A stretch of DNA of 64,000 nt, taken from positions 163,173,427 through 163,237,426 of the forward strand of contig NC_037673.1 of the NCBI RefSeq assembly GCF_003255815.1, given 5' to 3'. Made by a program: the position numbers and the translations under genes. How positions within the stretch are numbered: the stretch's first letter is position 1; each line of letters opens with the position of its first letter. Origin of the DNA: Theropithecus gelada. Lineage: Eukaryota > Chordata > Mammalia > Primates > Cercopithecidae. Under the pieces are notes generated by a model. The model saw only the letters and a list, made by a program, of their open reading frames with translations. It was not told the DNA's origin and made no database searches. Shown here piece after piece: positions 40,036 to 53,700 of this stretch.

Positions 40036-42239
40036 CTACTCAGAATTTGACACTGAGAACTGCAAAGATTCCTCTCTTTGTCTGCATAGTTCTTCATTCT
40101 GGAGTGCTTAGTGTCACCACCCTTAATGAGAGTGGACATTTGCCCAGTTCCAGTGTAAATTCAAGGTGGGTCTGGGATGAGCAGTTTGGAACCACTAATT
40201 GGATGAGGATTGGCAATGTTGCTTGCAATGGGATCCTGAACATAATGTATCACGCACTGTTTATAAGTTCTGGCAAAAGTTTGTCAGCCTGGAGGTGGTT
40301 TCAGCTCATGAGATATACTTCAATTTTCCCTTGTCTAAAACACTGACTCATTCTCTGAATCCACAACTGGCGCTTTTCCCCCTGTGGCCTCTCTGTTGAT
40401 CCATTTCCTCTAACCAATACACAGTTTCCACATGGTGTATTTTTTCCCTTTTGACAAAAATTTGCAACTGAACCTTCCTATGAGAGACTACGTATGTGAA
40501 CTACTCCAAAGGGCTTATGGAAAGCTAAATCGGGACTGTTTTTCTTAGCACATCAGTTTGTATGATAAGGGGTGAAAGAAAAAAAAAAAAAGCAAAAGGC
40601 AAACTTTTGTTTGGATTCAAATGTCATCTTTGCCTGTGCCACATTTATTTTTATTTCCTCTCTGACAAGGAATGTTAACTTTCCAGGAAAACTCAACTTC
40701 TCTAAGAGAACAGCCAACACAAACAATTTTTTTTAAGGTGTGATTTTCCTTGAGGCTGTGATTTTATCGTTTGGAGCAAATGGTGAGTTTGGAGAAAAAC
40801 AAAACAAAAAAAAGCTTGGAGTGTACATTTCCTTTACTAGGACATCAGATTGAATCATGCTTTGGGTATTTTGGCTATAGTGTTTTCCCGTCCTCTTTGC
40901 CTCCCAGGAGACCCTAATGTGAAACAAAATGGAAAACTCTATTCACATTCTCTTTGGGTCAGACCTCCAGGGACTCGGAGGAGGCGAAACTTTTGCTTGC
41001 TCATGATATATTCTAGACAGATGTTGTCCCTGAAAATATTTGCATTGGCAGCTTTTTATATTGGTACAAGGTGGGTTATCTGAAAAGAAATAATCTTTTT
41101 CCTTTTGCAAAATGCAAAGATTTCTCTATTCAAATAGGATATTCTCAAAACAAATTAGTTTTTTTAATTCAAAATAGTCAGCTATATCATACAAGTAGCT
41201 GAATTCTCTTATTTTTGCCCATGTCTCTTTCATATTGCAGAGATCAAAGAAAATCCGTATTTGTTTTTATTTTTTCAAACTCATTAAAGCTTGAATAAAT
41301 TGTATTAAAATAAATCTATGTTATCTTTGCAGTTTTTTCTTTGTGCTTTTGAATTTGAGTGGATATCTTCTGTTTATAATATTTGTATTTTTCTATTTTG
41401 TAGTATAAGCAGCTGACAGGTAAAGCCATTCATGTCTTCGCTATATAACGACAAAAGATAATGTTCATTTAAAGAGGTATTTTGCTTTTTAACTCAATCT
41501 TGCTATTCCTTTTATAACCATATACTATATCAATGATGGCTATTTAGAAAATAGGTAGAGTAGGAGGGATGGAGAATACCTCAATAATATAATTGCACTA
41601 ACATTTGTGATTACGTGACACCTGAATTCTACTTAATACTACAGCTTTACTTATTCCCTGAACTTTTACTATTAATAATATCTAGCCTGAAAAAAAAGGT
41701 TGAAATGCCAACATCATATTGGAAGACAAATTTACATTTCATTCCCAACACCGTAATTTAATAAAAGTTTTATGGTGTTACGGGTACTTAATTATGCTCC
41801 AAGCAGAGCTGGAATTTAACATTGTTCCACATACAGAGAGGATCTGGTTGGTACTTTATTTTAAACGGTCCTTTGAAAGAGCATTGTCGTATATGATACA
41901 CCAAATACGCTGCTTTTAAAAGACACTTTGGAAAACAGTGAATTACTTAAATTGTTTTTCATTTCTGTGAGAGAGCATAAAGTCTCATAATTCACTTAGG
42001 TTGATTTAATATACTAGGTTACCGGATTATTAGGCTTTGAAATAGTCTTTCCTTTAGAATTACAGTGATGTTGATGTTACTATAATATAGACAATATATG
42101 TAAAGTTTACATCGTAAGCTAAGATAGGAGTTTTCTTTTTTTCCCCCTTAAGTAAACATTCTCCTGGGCACTGTTGGAAATAGTTTTTTAATACCTTTTT
42201 ACCTCTTCTCGTATCCAGTGAAAAGTCCAGTTGCTTAGA
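40036..42239. other. No recognised feature
   Basis: About 2.2 kb without a named repeat. Several overlapping frames of 60-99 codons (for example 40047-40346) lack recognisable features. Confidence 0.5.
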
Positions 42240-42785
42240 TTTTTAGAATCTCAGTGAGATTCATGTTATCTTCCTTTACTTAAAATTATTCAATGCTTTC
42301 TTCCCAGTGTTGACTAAATCTAGTCCAAACTGCCATTTACAATTCTCCAGTCTGGCTCCTACTAACTTTAATTTGCATATGTGACATCCCGGCTAAACTC
42401 CAGTCCTCAGAAAGGCTCCTCACCTCACTGCCTCTGTTTCACGCTGGTTCCTCTGGTGGAATTCTCCTTCTCCTCCCATTTCTATCTGGTGAATTTTTTC
42501 ATCTTTCAAGCCTTGGCCATATGTTAACTTTTTCCCAGATGGAAGTATTTTTTCCAGTATTGGTTTCTTCTACTATATTTTTTATTTTTTCTTATGACAC
42601 TTATTACATAGAAACTTACAAAATATGTTCTTCTTTTATAAGCATGGTCTTAGCATGCATTAATTTTATTAACTCCTTATTAACTAAGTTCCTTGTCAGA
42701 AGCACCTGTATCTCACTCAGACTTGGAAGCACTTGCGTGATGCTGGGTACATAGTAGGCACTAAATGTTTCTGGAATGAATAGAT
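42240..42785 (+). repeat. L2 LINE, 3' end
   Basis: The pyrimidine-rich L2 3' region ('cagtctggctcctactaact', 'gaattctccttctcctccca') leads into the diagnostic end 'gctgggtacatagtaggcac' followed by 'taaatgtttctggaatgaat'. Confidence 0.75.
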
Positions 42786-42955
42786 TCACTTTTGGAGCAG
42801 ATATTTGTATGCGCTAATTGAGTGGTCACATCTCCTTGCCTCTGAATACATTGTACTTAGTGCTTCAACTTAAACTGGCTATAACTCCAAATTATCAACT
42901 GTAAAGAGTCTATTGATGTGTATCCATGAACTTTTTCACCATGAAAACCTTCGAA

Positions 42956-43089
42956 CTAGGCGAGGCACAGAGGAGCATGCCTGCACTGCCAGTTACTTGG
43001 GAGGCTGAGGCAGGAGGATCACTTGACTCTAGGAGTTTGAGAGTAGCCAGGGCAACATAGTGAGCTCCCTATTTTAAAAAATAAAACCA
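42956..43089 (+). mobile_element. FLAM-type fossil left Alu monomer
   Basis: A single monomer of about 130 bp: 'ggcgaggcacagaggagcat', 'gttacttgggaggctgaggc', 'aggaggatcacttgactcta' and 'gggcaacatagtgagctccc', with an A-rich tail. No right arm follows, and the 'gcaacatagtgag' usage is that of the 7SL-derived free left monomers that preceded dimeric Alu. Confidence 0.75.
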
Positions 43090-45794
43090 ACTCCCAATTG
43101 ATTGAAAGTATTGATTTTTTCCATCCACTTTACACAACAGGGTATTTAACTTGCACTGCCAGCCACTTCATTCTTATATAAGGTTGCATAACTAACCATA
43201 GATATTTCCAGGTATAGCCCTCTATTTTGAAAGTTTTATTTTTATTTAATTAACAAGTTTTATTTTTTAGAAGGAGTTTTAGGTTCATAGCAAAACTGAG
43301 CAAAGTACAGAGAGTTCCCACATACCCATTCCCCTCTGTCCAATCTCTTCCACTAGAACAACCTCCACCAGTGGTGCATTTGTTACAATAGACAAACTGA
43401 CATTGACACATTATTATCATCCAAAGTTCATAGTATACATAAGGGTCCACTCTTGGTGTTTCCTGTTACATGGGTTTTGACAAATGGATGATGACATGTC
43501 TCCACCATTGTAGTATGTCATACAGAATAGTTTAGCTGCTGTAAAAAATCCTCTGTGCTCTATTTATTCCTATCTCCTGCCAATTCCTGAAAATATCTAA
43601 TCTTTTTACTGTCCATAATTTCACCATTTCTTCAACGTTGCATAGTTGGAATCATACAGGATGTGCTGTTAAAGATGGGGTTCTTTTACTTAGATGCATT
43701 TCAGTTTTCTCCATGTCTCTTCATGGCTTGATAATTCATTTCTTGTTAGTGCCAAATAATATTCCATTGTCTGGATATAATACAGTTTATTCATTAACCC
43801 ACTGAACGATACCTTGGTTGCTTCCAAGTTTTGGCAAATGAATAAAGCTACTGTAAACATCTGTGTGCAGATTTTTGTGTAGACATAAGTTTTTAACTCC
43901 TTTGAATAAATACCAAGGAGTGTGAGTGTTGAATCATATGGTGAAAGTGTATTTAGTTATGAGAGAAACTATAAACTGTCTTCCAAAGTGGCTGTACCAT
44001 TTTATGTTCTCACCAGCAATGAATTAAGATATTTCATTGCTCCACATCTGAACCAGAAGTTGGTATTGTCAGTGTTTTGGATTTTGCCACTCTAGTAGGT
44101 GCAGAATAGTATCCCATTGTTTTAATTTGCAATTTCCTAATGACATATAAAATTGAACATCTATTCATATGTTCAATTGCCATTTGTGTATCTTCTTTGC
44201 TGAGGTGTCTGCTCAGGACTTTAGCTCATTTTTTAAAAATGGGGTTGTTCATCTTTTTATTGTTGAGTTTTAAGGGGTCTTTGTAATTTAGGATGAGTCC
44301 TTTATCCTGTCTTTTAAAAATATTTTCTCCCAGTCTGTGGCTTGTCTTCTCATTTTCTTGACATTTACTTTTGCAGACCAGAATTTTTTAATTTTAATGG
44401 AGTTTAGCTTATCAATTATTTCTTTCATGGATTGCGCCTTTGATGTTGTGTGTAAAAAGTCACTGCCATACTCAAGGTCATATAGATTTTTCTCCTATGT
44501 TATCTTCTAGAAATTTTACAGTTTTGCATTTTGCATTTAGATCTCTGATCCATTTTGAGATAACTTTTGTGAAGGTCACAACATCTTTATCTAGATTTAT
44601 TTTTATTTTTTGCACGTGGATGTCCAGTTCTAGCCTAATTTTTTGAGAAGACTATGCTTGCTCCATTGTATTACTTTTGCTCTTTTGTCAAAGATCAATT
44701 GATTATATTTACATGAGTCTATTTCTGGGTTATTTATTCTGTCCCATTGATCTATTTGTCCATTCTTCCACCATTGCCACACAGTCTCAATTATTATAGC
44801 TTTATAGTGATATTTTGATTGGGATTGTTTTGAATCTACAAATCAAGTTGGGAAGAAGTGACATTTTGACAAGATTGAGTCTTCCTAACTTTGACATGGA
44901 ATATCTCTCCATTCCTTTAGTTCTTCTTTGATATCTTTCATAAGCATTTTGTAATTTTCCTCACAGAGATCTTGTGCATATTTTGTCATATTTACAACAT
45001 AAGTATTTAATTTTTGTGGATGTTAATGTTAATGATACTGTGTTCTTAATTCCAAATTCCACTTGTTTATTGTTGGTATAAATGAAAGCAATTAACCTTT
45101 ATATGTTAACCTTCTACCTTGCTGTAATTGCTTATTAGTTCTAGGAGGTTTTTAAAATATTTTTTGGGGTAGATTCTTTAAGATATTCCACACTGCTGAT
45201 CTTGTTAACTGTGAAAAAAGACACTTTTATTTTTTTCACAATCTGTATACCACTTCTTTCCTTTTCTTATTTTATTGCATTAGCTAGGTTTTCCAGTACA
45301 ATGTTGAAGAGCAGTGGTGAGAGGGGATGTCCTTGCCTTGCTCCTGATCTTAGTGAGAAAGCTTTAAGTTTTCACCATTAAACATTAAGGTAGCTCTATG
45401 ATTTTTATGGATTTTTTTTTATCAGACTTAGGAATTTCTCCTGTATTCCTATTTTGCTGAGGTTTTTTTATGATAAATGTGTTGGATTTGTCAAATGCTT
45501 TCTCTGAATTTATTGATATAACCAAGTGATTTTTCTTGTGTAAGCTGTTGGTTGATGGATTATATTAATTGATTCTCTTTAGACATTTCTTTCAAGGCAG
45601 TTATATACTGGCAACAAATTCTCTCCAATTTTGTTAATTTGAGAAAGTATATATTTCTGCTTTATTTGAAGGATAATTTCACAGGGTACCAAATTCTCAG
45701 GTGGCAGGCATTTTTCTCCCAAAATGTTAAGTATTTCATTCTTCTCTTTTATTGCTTGCATGGGTTTTGGGGGCAAAGTTGGATGTAAATCTTA

Positions 45795-45935
45795 CCTTTG
45801 TCTTTCTACAGTTAATATTTTTAATATACATTATATATTCTATATATATATCTTATATATGGCATACATATAAATAATATATGCCATGCATATGATATAT
45901 ATGGTGTATATATAAAAATATATATGCCATGTATG
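45795..45935. repeat. AT-rich (TA)-type low-complexity tract
   Basis: Degenerate 'tatatata' with repeated 'atatgccatg' words, inside the L1M 5' part. It may be a tandem-duplicated TA expansion. Confidence 0.8.
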
Positions 45936-46035
45936 TATGACTTCACTTATATTTTATTAATATTGACCTTTGATTTTCTGATGTTTGAATGTGATATGCC
46001 TAGGTGTTTATTTGTTCTCTGGTTTTGTTAGTTTT

Positions 46036-46077
46036 TTTCTCTCCTCCTCCTCCTCCTCCTCCTCCTCCTCTCCCTCC
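46036..46077. repeat. (TCC)n microsatellite
   Basis: About eleven TCC units inside the L1M. It accounts for the poly-Pro and poly-Gly frames at 46000-46369. Confidence 0.95.
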
Positions 46078-47751
46078 TATTTTCATTGGTGTTTTCCAAT
46101 CTTCCTGGGTCTGTGGTTTGATTTCTGGCGTTAATTTTGGGAAATCCTCAGTCATTATTGCTTCAAATATTGCCTGTGGTCCTTTCTTTATTTCTTCTCC
46201 TTCTAATATTCCCATCACAAATGTTACATCTTTTGTATGTGTCCTGCAGTTCTTGTATATTCTGTTCTTTTTTTCCATTTGCTGTTCTCCCTGCTTTCAG
46301 TTTTGGAAATTTCTATTATCATATCCTCAAGTTCAGATATTATTTCTTAAGCTGTGTCCAGTCTACTAACGGGCCAATCAATGGTATTCTTTATTTCTGT
46401 TACAATGGCTTAGATCTCTAGCATTTCTTCTTTTAATGTTTTTCCTAAAATTTGCAACTCTCTGCTCACATCATTTATCTATTTTTGTATGTTGTGTACT
46501 TTTTCTGTTAAGACCCTTAGCTTATTAATGGTCATTTAAAAAACTTATTGGTCTGATTATTCTAAAAATCCTGCCATCTCTAACTCTGGTTCTGATGCTT
46601 GTTCAGTCTCTTCACACTTTATTTTTTTTGCCTTTCATTATGCCTTGCAATTTTTGGTTCAAAGATGGCATGGTGTACTGGGTAAAAACACCTGTGGTAA
46701 ATACAACCTTTTGTAATGCAGTGATAAGATGCAGGAGAGGAGTGTTTTATATTCTTCTGGTTAAGTCCCAGTGAACATGGACCATGAACTTCATCAGCGC
46801 TTCTCAGTTTCCCCACTCCCATTAGGTGGGACAGGATGGCTGGAAGGGGCTAAAGTTGGCATTTTCCCTATCCCCCCATGGAAGGCTAGAGAAAACTGGA
46901 GTTGATATTTCTCTTAGCACAGGTAGGTGAGGTTACGCTACCTATCAGGAGCTTAGGCTCTAGTAAAATAGTTTCTCTTCAGAGCAGACCTTGTTAAGAA
47001 CAGAACACTCTGGTGTATTTCAAAATCGTTCCTTTCCTCCTGCCCCTGCCAGAAGCACAGGGAGATTTTTCTCTAATACTCGCTGTCAGGATTTGGCAGA
47101 GCTCCTGGGGTTAAAACTCACAAATATGTTGGAGCCTCCCGATGACTGGGTCCCGCTGGAGGTTTTAAGTCTTGGAGCTGTCCACTCTGAGCCTCCAGCA
47201 ATTCATCAGCTACAGTTCAGATTTCCTCACCCCAGAACTGGCTCCACAGAGGTTTCTGCTTGTGGCCTTCTGCTCCACTGTGTTATTCCCTGAATATACC
47301 TGCAAGTCTTTTAAATTTGGGGGCTAGGAGTCTGACCAACGACCTCACTTATCTGACATATCCAAGCAGAGTTGTTGATTTTTCAGTTTGTTCAGGTTTC
47401 CACTTGTTAGGATGGAGCAGTGACTTCAAGGCTTTCTACAAGCCAGGCCAGAAAACAGAAGTTAAGGGTCAGTGTTAAAGTTTTGTTAAGTTTTGAGAGT
47501 GGAGTCTATGGCCTGTAACTGGCATTCTATAAATAATTGCTGACTGACCAACTGATTGATTCATATATTCTATGTTAAATATCTATCTAGGGATAGTTGA
47601 CCGGGGGTGCAATAGATGATGACTTTTACAAACTCTGATAATTAAAATGTGTTAAAAGAAACATATTTTTTAAAAAAACACATGACTTTAATTAAAACTT
47701 TAAATAGCTATTGCTATTAGGTGTATTCTGTTTCTTAGAAAGTATACAGTT

Positions 47752-48076
47752 TTTGGCAAGGCATGGTGGCTTATGCCTGTTATCCCAGCACTTTGGGATG
47801 GTGAGGCAAGAGAATCACTTGAAGCCAAGAATTTGAGACCCCCCTGGTTAACACAGCAAGACTCTTTCTCTATAAAAAGTCATCCAGGTGTGGTGGTGCA
47901 TGCCTGTGGTTACAGCTACTTGGTAGGCTGAGGTGAGAGGATCACCTGAGTCCAGGAGTTCAAGGCTTCAGTAAGCCATGACAGTGTCACTGCCCTCCAG
48001 CCCAGGCAACAGAGCAAGACCTTGTCTCTTAAGGGGGTGGGGGGGGGAGCGGGGGAAGGAAAAGAAAAGGAAAAGA
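47752..48076 (+). mobile_element. AluJ-type element, full length with a decayed tail
   Basis: It runs from 'tttggcaaggcatggtggct' through 'ggtgtggtggtgcatgcctg' and 'gagcaagaccttgtctctta'. The tail has become G-rich ('agggggtgggggggggagcg') and then A/G-rich. The flanks 'agaaagtatacagtt' (47737-47751) and 'agaaagtgcacagtt' (48077-48091) form a 15-bp duplication with two mismatches, as expected for an old J copy. Confidence 0.93.
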
Positions 48077-48126
48077 GAAAGTGCACAGTTCATCTTACTT
48101 TCTAGACCATTTAAAACTACATAATC

Positions 48127-48371
48127 TTCAGTTCTCAAACTGTGGGCTGAGGTGACTGGGTGAGCTTCAGCAAACTCACTTGGGATCTACAAGATATTTC
48201 TAATATACAAGAAAAGACAGCACCTCCCAGTCTAAACTGCTACTATTAAGTTGTTTGGACCTAAATGCTTATTACATGAACTGTCAGGTAATTCTCTTGC
48301 CTTAGGGGAACCATGAAAATATTACTGAGACACTAAGGGTACTATGAACTGAGAAAGTCTGCAAACCTCTG
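48127..48371. mobile_element. Short hAT-Charlie-like transposon
   Basis: The left terminus 'ttcagttctcaaactgtggg' and right terminus 'gtctgcaaacctctg' are hAT-Charlie inverted ends ('cagtggttctcaaac' in consensus). Flanking 8-bp sequences 'acataatc' (48119-48126) and 'atataatc' (48372-48379) differ by one base. The body ('ttaggggaaccatgaaaata') does not let me name the subfamily. Confidence 0.7.
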
Positions 48372-48379
48372 ATATAATC

Positions 48380-49400
<1,021 letters not shown>

Positions 49401-49544
49401 GTGGCACTGCAGCCATGGATATATCTTTGTCAGATATTGTAGAAATATTGAAATATACCTTATATACTAACATTTTTCTTACACCTTGGTCCTGGTGGTA
49501 CGATTAGAATTCCTTTACTACCTCTGCCTTGAAAAGTGTATCAA

Positions 49545-50204
49545 CCATTGTTGCCCAATAGAAAAATAAGTTCACATATATACATAAAGTACAATAGAAA
49601 TACCAATATGAGCCACAAATATATTTTTCAAAATTTTAGACTATGTTAAAAAGCAAAAAGAAGGCCAGGTACTGTGGGCCATGCCTGTAATCCCAGCACT
49701 TTGGGAGGTTGAGGCAGGCGGATCTCCTGAGGTCAGGAGTTTGAGACCTGCCTGGCAAACATGGTGAAACCCTGTCTCTACTAAAAATACAAAAATTAGC
49801 CAGGCGTGGTGGTGAGCACCTGTAATCCCAGCTACTCAGGGGGCTGAGGCAGGATAATTACCTGAACCTGGGAGGTGGAGATTATGGTGAGCCAAGATCA
49901 TGCCACCATACTCCAGCGTGATCAACAGGGAAAGACCCTGTCTCACAAAAAAAAAAAAAAAAAAAACAAAGAAAGAAAGAAAGAAATACATTAAATTTAA
50001 AAATATATATATTTTATTAAACCTAATATACCTAAAATATTATCATCTCAACATGTAGTTAATGTAACTATTATTATTAAGATATTTTAAATGCTTGTTT
50101 TTGTATTGTGTCTTTGAAAGCCAGTGTGTGTGTTTTACATTTAACACTCAGTTTGGATTCGCCACATTTTTAGTGCTTCATGGCTGGCATATTGGACATC
50201 ACAG
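49545..50204. repeat. hAT-like DNA transposon relic, family not named (copy 2 of 3), split by an Alu
   Basis: The left end 'cattgttgcccaatagaaaa' and right end 'ggcatattggacatcacag' are inverted termini. The interior 'atgagccacaaatatatttt' and 'attatcatctcaacatgtag' matches copies at 14400 and 57665. The Alu at 49663-49985 interrupts it. Confidence 0.7.
49663..49985 (+). mobile_element. AluS-type element, full length
   Basis: It runs from 'ggccaggtactgtgggccat' to a long A tail that changes into GAAA units. It sits inside the hAT-like relic and faces the Alu at 48981-49297, only 365 bp away. The flanking sequence is A/G-rich, so the target-site duplication is not clear. Confidence 0.93.
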
Positions 50205-50406
50205 GTATGGACTCTCTGTAGTAGAATCACCTGTTGTTGCTCATTAAAAGTTGATTTTAACGAGCTTTTCCCCAGACTTAGAAAATTAGAATATTTGAGG
50301 GAGTGTCTAGGGGTCTAAAATTTTAAAAGTGTTCCAAGTGATTCTTCTACATGTTAACATTTAAGAACATTTTACTTCTGGGGTGGTGCATGATTAATCT
50401 CTCCTC

Positions 50407-50408
<2 letters not shown>

Positions 50409-50444
<36 letters not shown>

Positions 50445-50457
50445 TGCACACGTACAC
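50409..50457. repeat. (CA)n microsatellite
   Basis: About 15 uninterrupted CA units followed by imperfect 'cgcacatgcacacgtaca', then a C-rich run at 50458-50468. Confidence 0.95.
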
Positions 50458-50468
50458 CCCGCCCCCCC

Positions 50469-51904
50469 AAACACGAATGTTATTCCCCATTAATGCTTAT
50501 TTTCTTGGAAGAGAAAGTAAAGTCTCTTTCTTCTCTCTGCTTCTTCTTGAATAAACCCTAATGCTTCTATTACATGCATTTATTTTTTGAAATATATTTG
50601 TCAGTGGAAAGAATTCAGCTATTCTCCTTGAAAGAGTTCTGAGAATATGTGGTTTGCAAGGGTAGCCCATTGCTCAGATCACACTCATCCTAAAGTTGCG
50701 CATCTCTGTTCTAGTCAACTGGTGGCTATTTAATGCAATTTGCAATGGACACAGATAATTTAACAGGCACAATTTATTAGACAAACTTTTAAAAAGCAGA
50801 AGCATTTTCAGTGAATTCTATGCTCAAGGGTTGGTGAAACATTACTAAATATTTCCTGCATGGGTTTGGGACACTGAGGCAAATGGTAAGGATGACCACA
50901 ATAATTTTTCTCACAGAGATAATTGATTATCACATCCACAGCAATGACAAATGGTAATGTAAGTGAAAGAAAAGAGTAAAAAATAATAAACCCTCAAAAG
51001 GATCATTCAATCACTTTTCTAGAGGCAGGTAACTTTTTACACAATTCCTATTGGTAAAGCAAATACAAACTGAATTCTTGTGTTAAACGTGTTTACTTTT
51101 GCACCAAAAACAGTAACACAGACAGTGTGTTTCAATTAAAAGGAACCCTGGAGCAAAAATGTGTTACAGTCAGGGGTAGAAGCAGAGTGTATCATTATCT
51201 CGTAGGCACAGCAGTCAAGATAATGAACAGCTAAGAAGAGTGGACAATGGAAGGTGAAGTATGACTTGTCATGAAACTGTCAATAGAATCTGAGCTCACT
51301 TTCCATTAGTAGGTGCTATGAAATTGCAGGGATGTGCTGAACAACTGCAGAAATAACTAAAGTAAAAGTGGCTTGATCTCACTTAGTAATTTTAAGTCTG
51401 ATGTAATATTTGCCATTGTTACCAAAAGCCTTAAAGCAGTGATTTCAATGTTTAATTCCTCTTCTATGAGTTGGTGGTCTGAATTTTTCCTATATTGCTT
51501 TGACCTCGAAACAGAAATTCCTCAAGTGTTTTTCCTTTGAGAGCATTTTTTGTTGTTACTCTTTATCTTCTTTAGTATGGAATGTAATAGTTGAATATCG
51601 CTTGGATTTCTGTCTCTTCTGAAGGGTAATAGGGTATTTTATAAATTCAGCTGAGAGGTGGGTTAAAGGTAGATTGGGTTTAGGTAAAAATTGATTGCTA
51701 CTGAACTGAGTTCAAGCATAAAAATCCCAAATGGATAAAATCTAAATAGCGGACAGGCCAAAAGAAACATAAAATGAATCAGGTTAGATTTTAAATGAAA
51801 AATTCACTAAGATTCCATGTCCAAGAAGACACATTGGAAAAAAAATCTATGTCTGGTGAAAGAAATAATCAAGGAATTATAAATACTGTATAACTATTCT
51901 TGAT
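50469..51904. other. No recognised feature
   Basis: About 1.4 kb of single-copy-looking, AT-rich DNA. Confidence 0.5.
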
Positions 51905-52250
51905 TCATTAATTTATTCATTCAACATGGATTGGACATCTACCTACTTCATGCCAAGTGTTGTTCTGGATCCTGGGGACAGTGGAACAAGACAGGCAAGG
52001 TCTCTGCTCTGATGTAGGGAGACACACAAGAAATGTATTAAAAAATAAACAAAGAAAATAATTTCACATAGCAATAAGTTAGATGAAGAAAATGTAATAG
52101 GGTATTGTGGTGGAGTGACTACGGGGCTTGCGACAGCTGATCAATGAGAATTTCTTGGCAGAGAAAATAGTTTAAATCCAAAGGGCGAAGGAGCTAGGAG
52201 AGAGAAGGTCTAAATGGATCTGACTATTAGTACAGGAAGGATACAGAAAG
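51905..52250 (+). repeat. Old mammalian interspersed repeat, family not named (copy 6 of 6)
   Basis: It shows the family start clearly: 'tttattcattcaacatggat', 'catgccaagtgttgttctgg', 'atcctggggacagtggaaca', 'agacaggcaaggtctctgct' and 'aataatttcacatagcaata'. It breaks off after about 350 bp. Confidence 0.65.
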
Positions 52251-52719
52251 AAACTACGATCTTTCTGGCTTCCTCCTTAACGCCGAAATCCAACCTTCTT
52301 CTTTTGAAGAAGTCAGACCCCCTTCAAATCATAGATATTGAGAATTTTTGATGTAGGTCAACTGGTTTATTTCTTCCCACATCTTGTAGAAATGTCCAGT
52401 TGGTGGACACAGTGTGAGTTTCTAGACAGTTTCTCAGGTCTTTTTCACTCCCTATATTTCAAGTATAAGAATGTCTTTTGCTCCATGTTGGGCATCTCAG
52501 TGTCTGTTTCTGGAGCCACGTGTTGACTCTCCAGAGATAAACCTTGTGTCTTGCAGATTCTATGTATTCCGTGTCAGGCACGGAGTAGACACATGTAAAT
52601 ATTTTATTTTTAAAAGAAAAAATGAGAAAGAAGAACGTCGCCCAAAGCCAAACTGCTAAATTATGTTCTCATGCACAGTTCCAGGAGTTGCCAAGCTCAA
52701 GGTCTAGGACTGGTTTCAA
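52251..52719. other. No recognised feature
   Basis: Two overlapping 62-codon frames (52338-52659) show no family signature. Confidence 0.5.
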
Positions 52720-52815
52720 AAGCATTAACAAGGAAGTTTTAAAATTCCTGAGCCTTACCCTTGGAGATTCCTATTGAGTAGACCCAGAACGATGCCTGTG
52801 TATCTGCATTTTTTT
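52720..52815 (+). repeat. MER5-like DNA transposon relic
   Basis: 'aaaattcctgagccttaccc', 'ttggagattcctattgagta' and 'tgtgtatctgcattttttta' follow MER5 ('cagattcctgggccccaccc', 'agagattctgattcagtagg'). Confidence 0.5.
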
Positions 52816-53199
52816 AATGTTCTCTAATAGAACCTTATCATTAAACAGTTTTATGTCTGCTATTAGACCGGGGTGGGGGAATCTCATTTTTCTCTGTCAA
52901 TGGCTTCCTTGACTTTAATTATTTGTTTTTTCACTCAGCCTTTCCAGTGGTATATTTGAACTACAGCCAACAATTAAGATTATTCTTACTGTGCTTAAGC
53001 ATATGACAGGTACAGTAAAGGTATGTTTTGTTGTTGAAATTCAGAAGCCAAATAGGTCATTGTACAGGTCTTCTCCTTTGAAATATGTGCAAAATCTGCC
53101 CGTCTGAACCAGCTCCCATCCTGATAATGAAATCAGTTCTCTTAATAGCTAGAAAGTTTACAACTGAAACATATTTAATAGACTATATATTCACACCCT
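52816..53199. other. Repeat-free sequence
   Basis: No repeat or exon named. It leads into the conserved-looking block. Confidence 0.5.
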
Positions 53200-53700
53200 G
53201 AAAGCTTTGGATAGTTAGGATTTTAGATTAGAATTCAACTTTTTCTCCCTATTAAATGCCAGCCGGGCGAGTTGCATTAATGACGGTGGTTGTGTTTGAA
53301 TGTGAATGGGGGACATCTGGCGTTATCAGGAGATCAAACGTTGGGAGTCTGCGTGATGACTCTCATCTGTTTGTCACCCAGCAGGTGTAATGGATGGCAG
53401 GCATGTGGGCTGTTTGCCCAAGTTAATGTACAGGCCTAATATATTGAGGGGAGAAGAAGTTTCCCCTACAATTTTAAAGTGTCACAGCCCAAGGTAGGTG
53501 GATGGGGGCCTGGGGGAGGGTTGGACTGGTGGAGTGAATATTTTCCGCTGCACCAATTTCTTGAGTAAAATCGCCGTTTTCTAGCCTACAGGCATTTCCC
53601 TTGTCCCGTTTCAACAAACTTCCACGGCCCAATTTGTTATTCAAAAATTTATGGAAAATGTATGTTAAAGTGAAAAGGGTACATTGTGCAGAAAAGGGAA
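53200..53700. promoter_or_regulatory. Candidate conserved noncoding element
   Basis: A repeat-free block whose base composition is balanced and word-rich compared with the surrounding AT-rich DNA. It retains several CpGs ('gggcgagttgcattaatgac', 'atctggcgttatc', 'aaacgttgggagtctgcg') and has dense plausible factor sites, including homeodomain-like 'cattaatga', the E-box 'caggtg' and 'taatgg'. It has no long reading frame. The call is inference from texture only. It may be an enhancer or simply unique DNA. Confidence 0.35.

Larger units (their letters stand above)
43215..47480 (-). mobile_element. Internally deleted old L1 (L1M-type), 4.3 kb
   Basis: The 3' UTR lies at the left ('gttttaggttcatagcaaaa', 43270-43300). 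Degenerate ORF2 follows to about 45570. The minus strand at about 45290-45350 still reads [19 protein letters not shown], the conserved reverse transcriptase block of L1 ORF2. From about 45580 the sequence switches to L1M 5'-UTR-like sequence ('atgtgatatgcctaggtgtt', 'gcttctcagtttccccactc', 'gcccctgccagaagcacagg') up to 47480. ORF1 and the 5' half of ORF2 are missing. Many stops and frameshifts make it inactive. Confidence 0.85.

Noticed and set aside
42956..43089. Possible functional 7SL-like RNA gene
   Set aside because: Only a diverged left monomer with an A-rich tail is present. The SRP Alu-domain fold and downstream S-domain are missing, so it is a FLAM-type retroposed monomer.
46000..46421. 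Pro-rich and Gly-rich frames
   Set aside because: They come from the TCC microsatellite within the L1M element.
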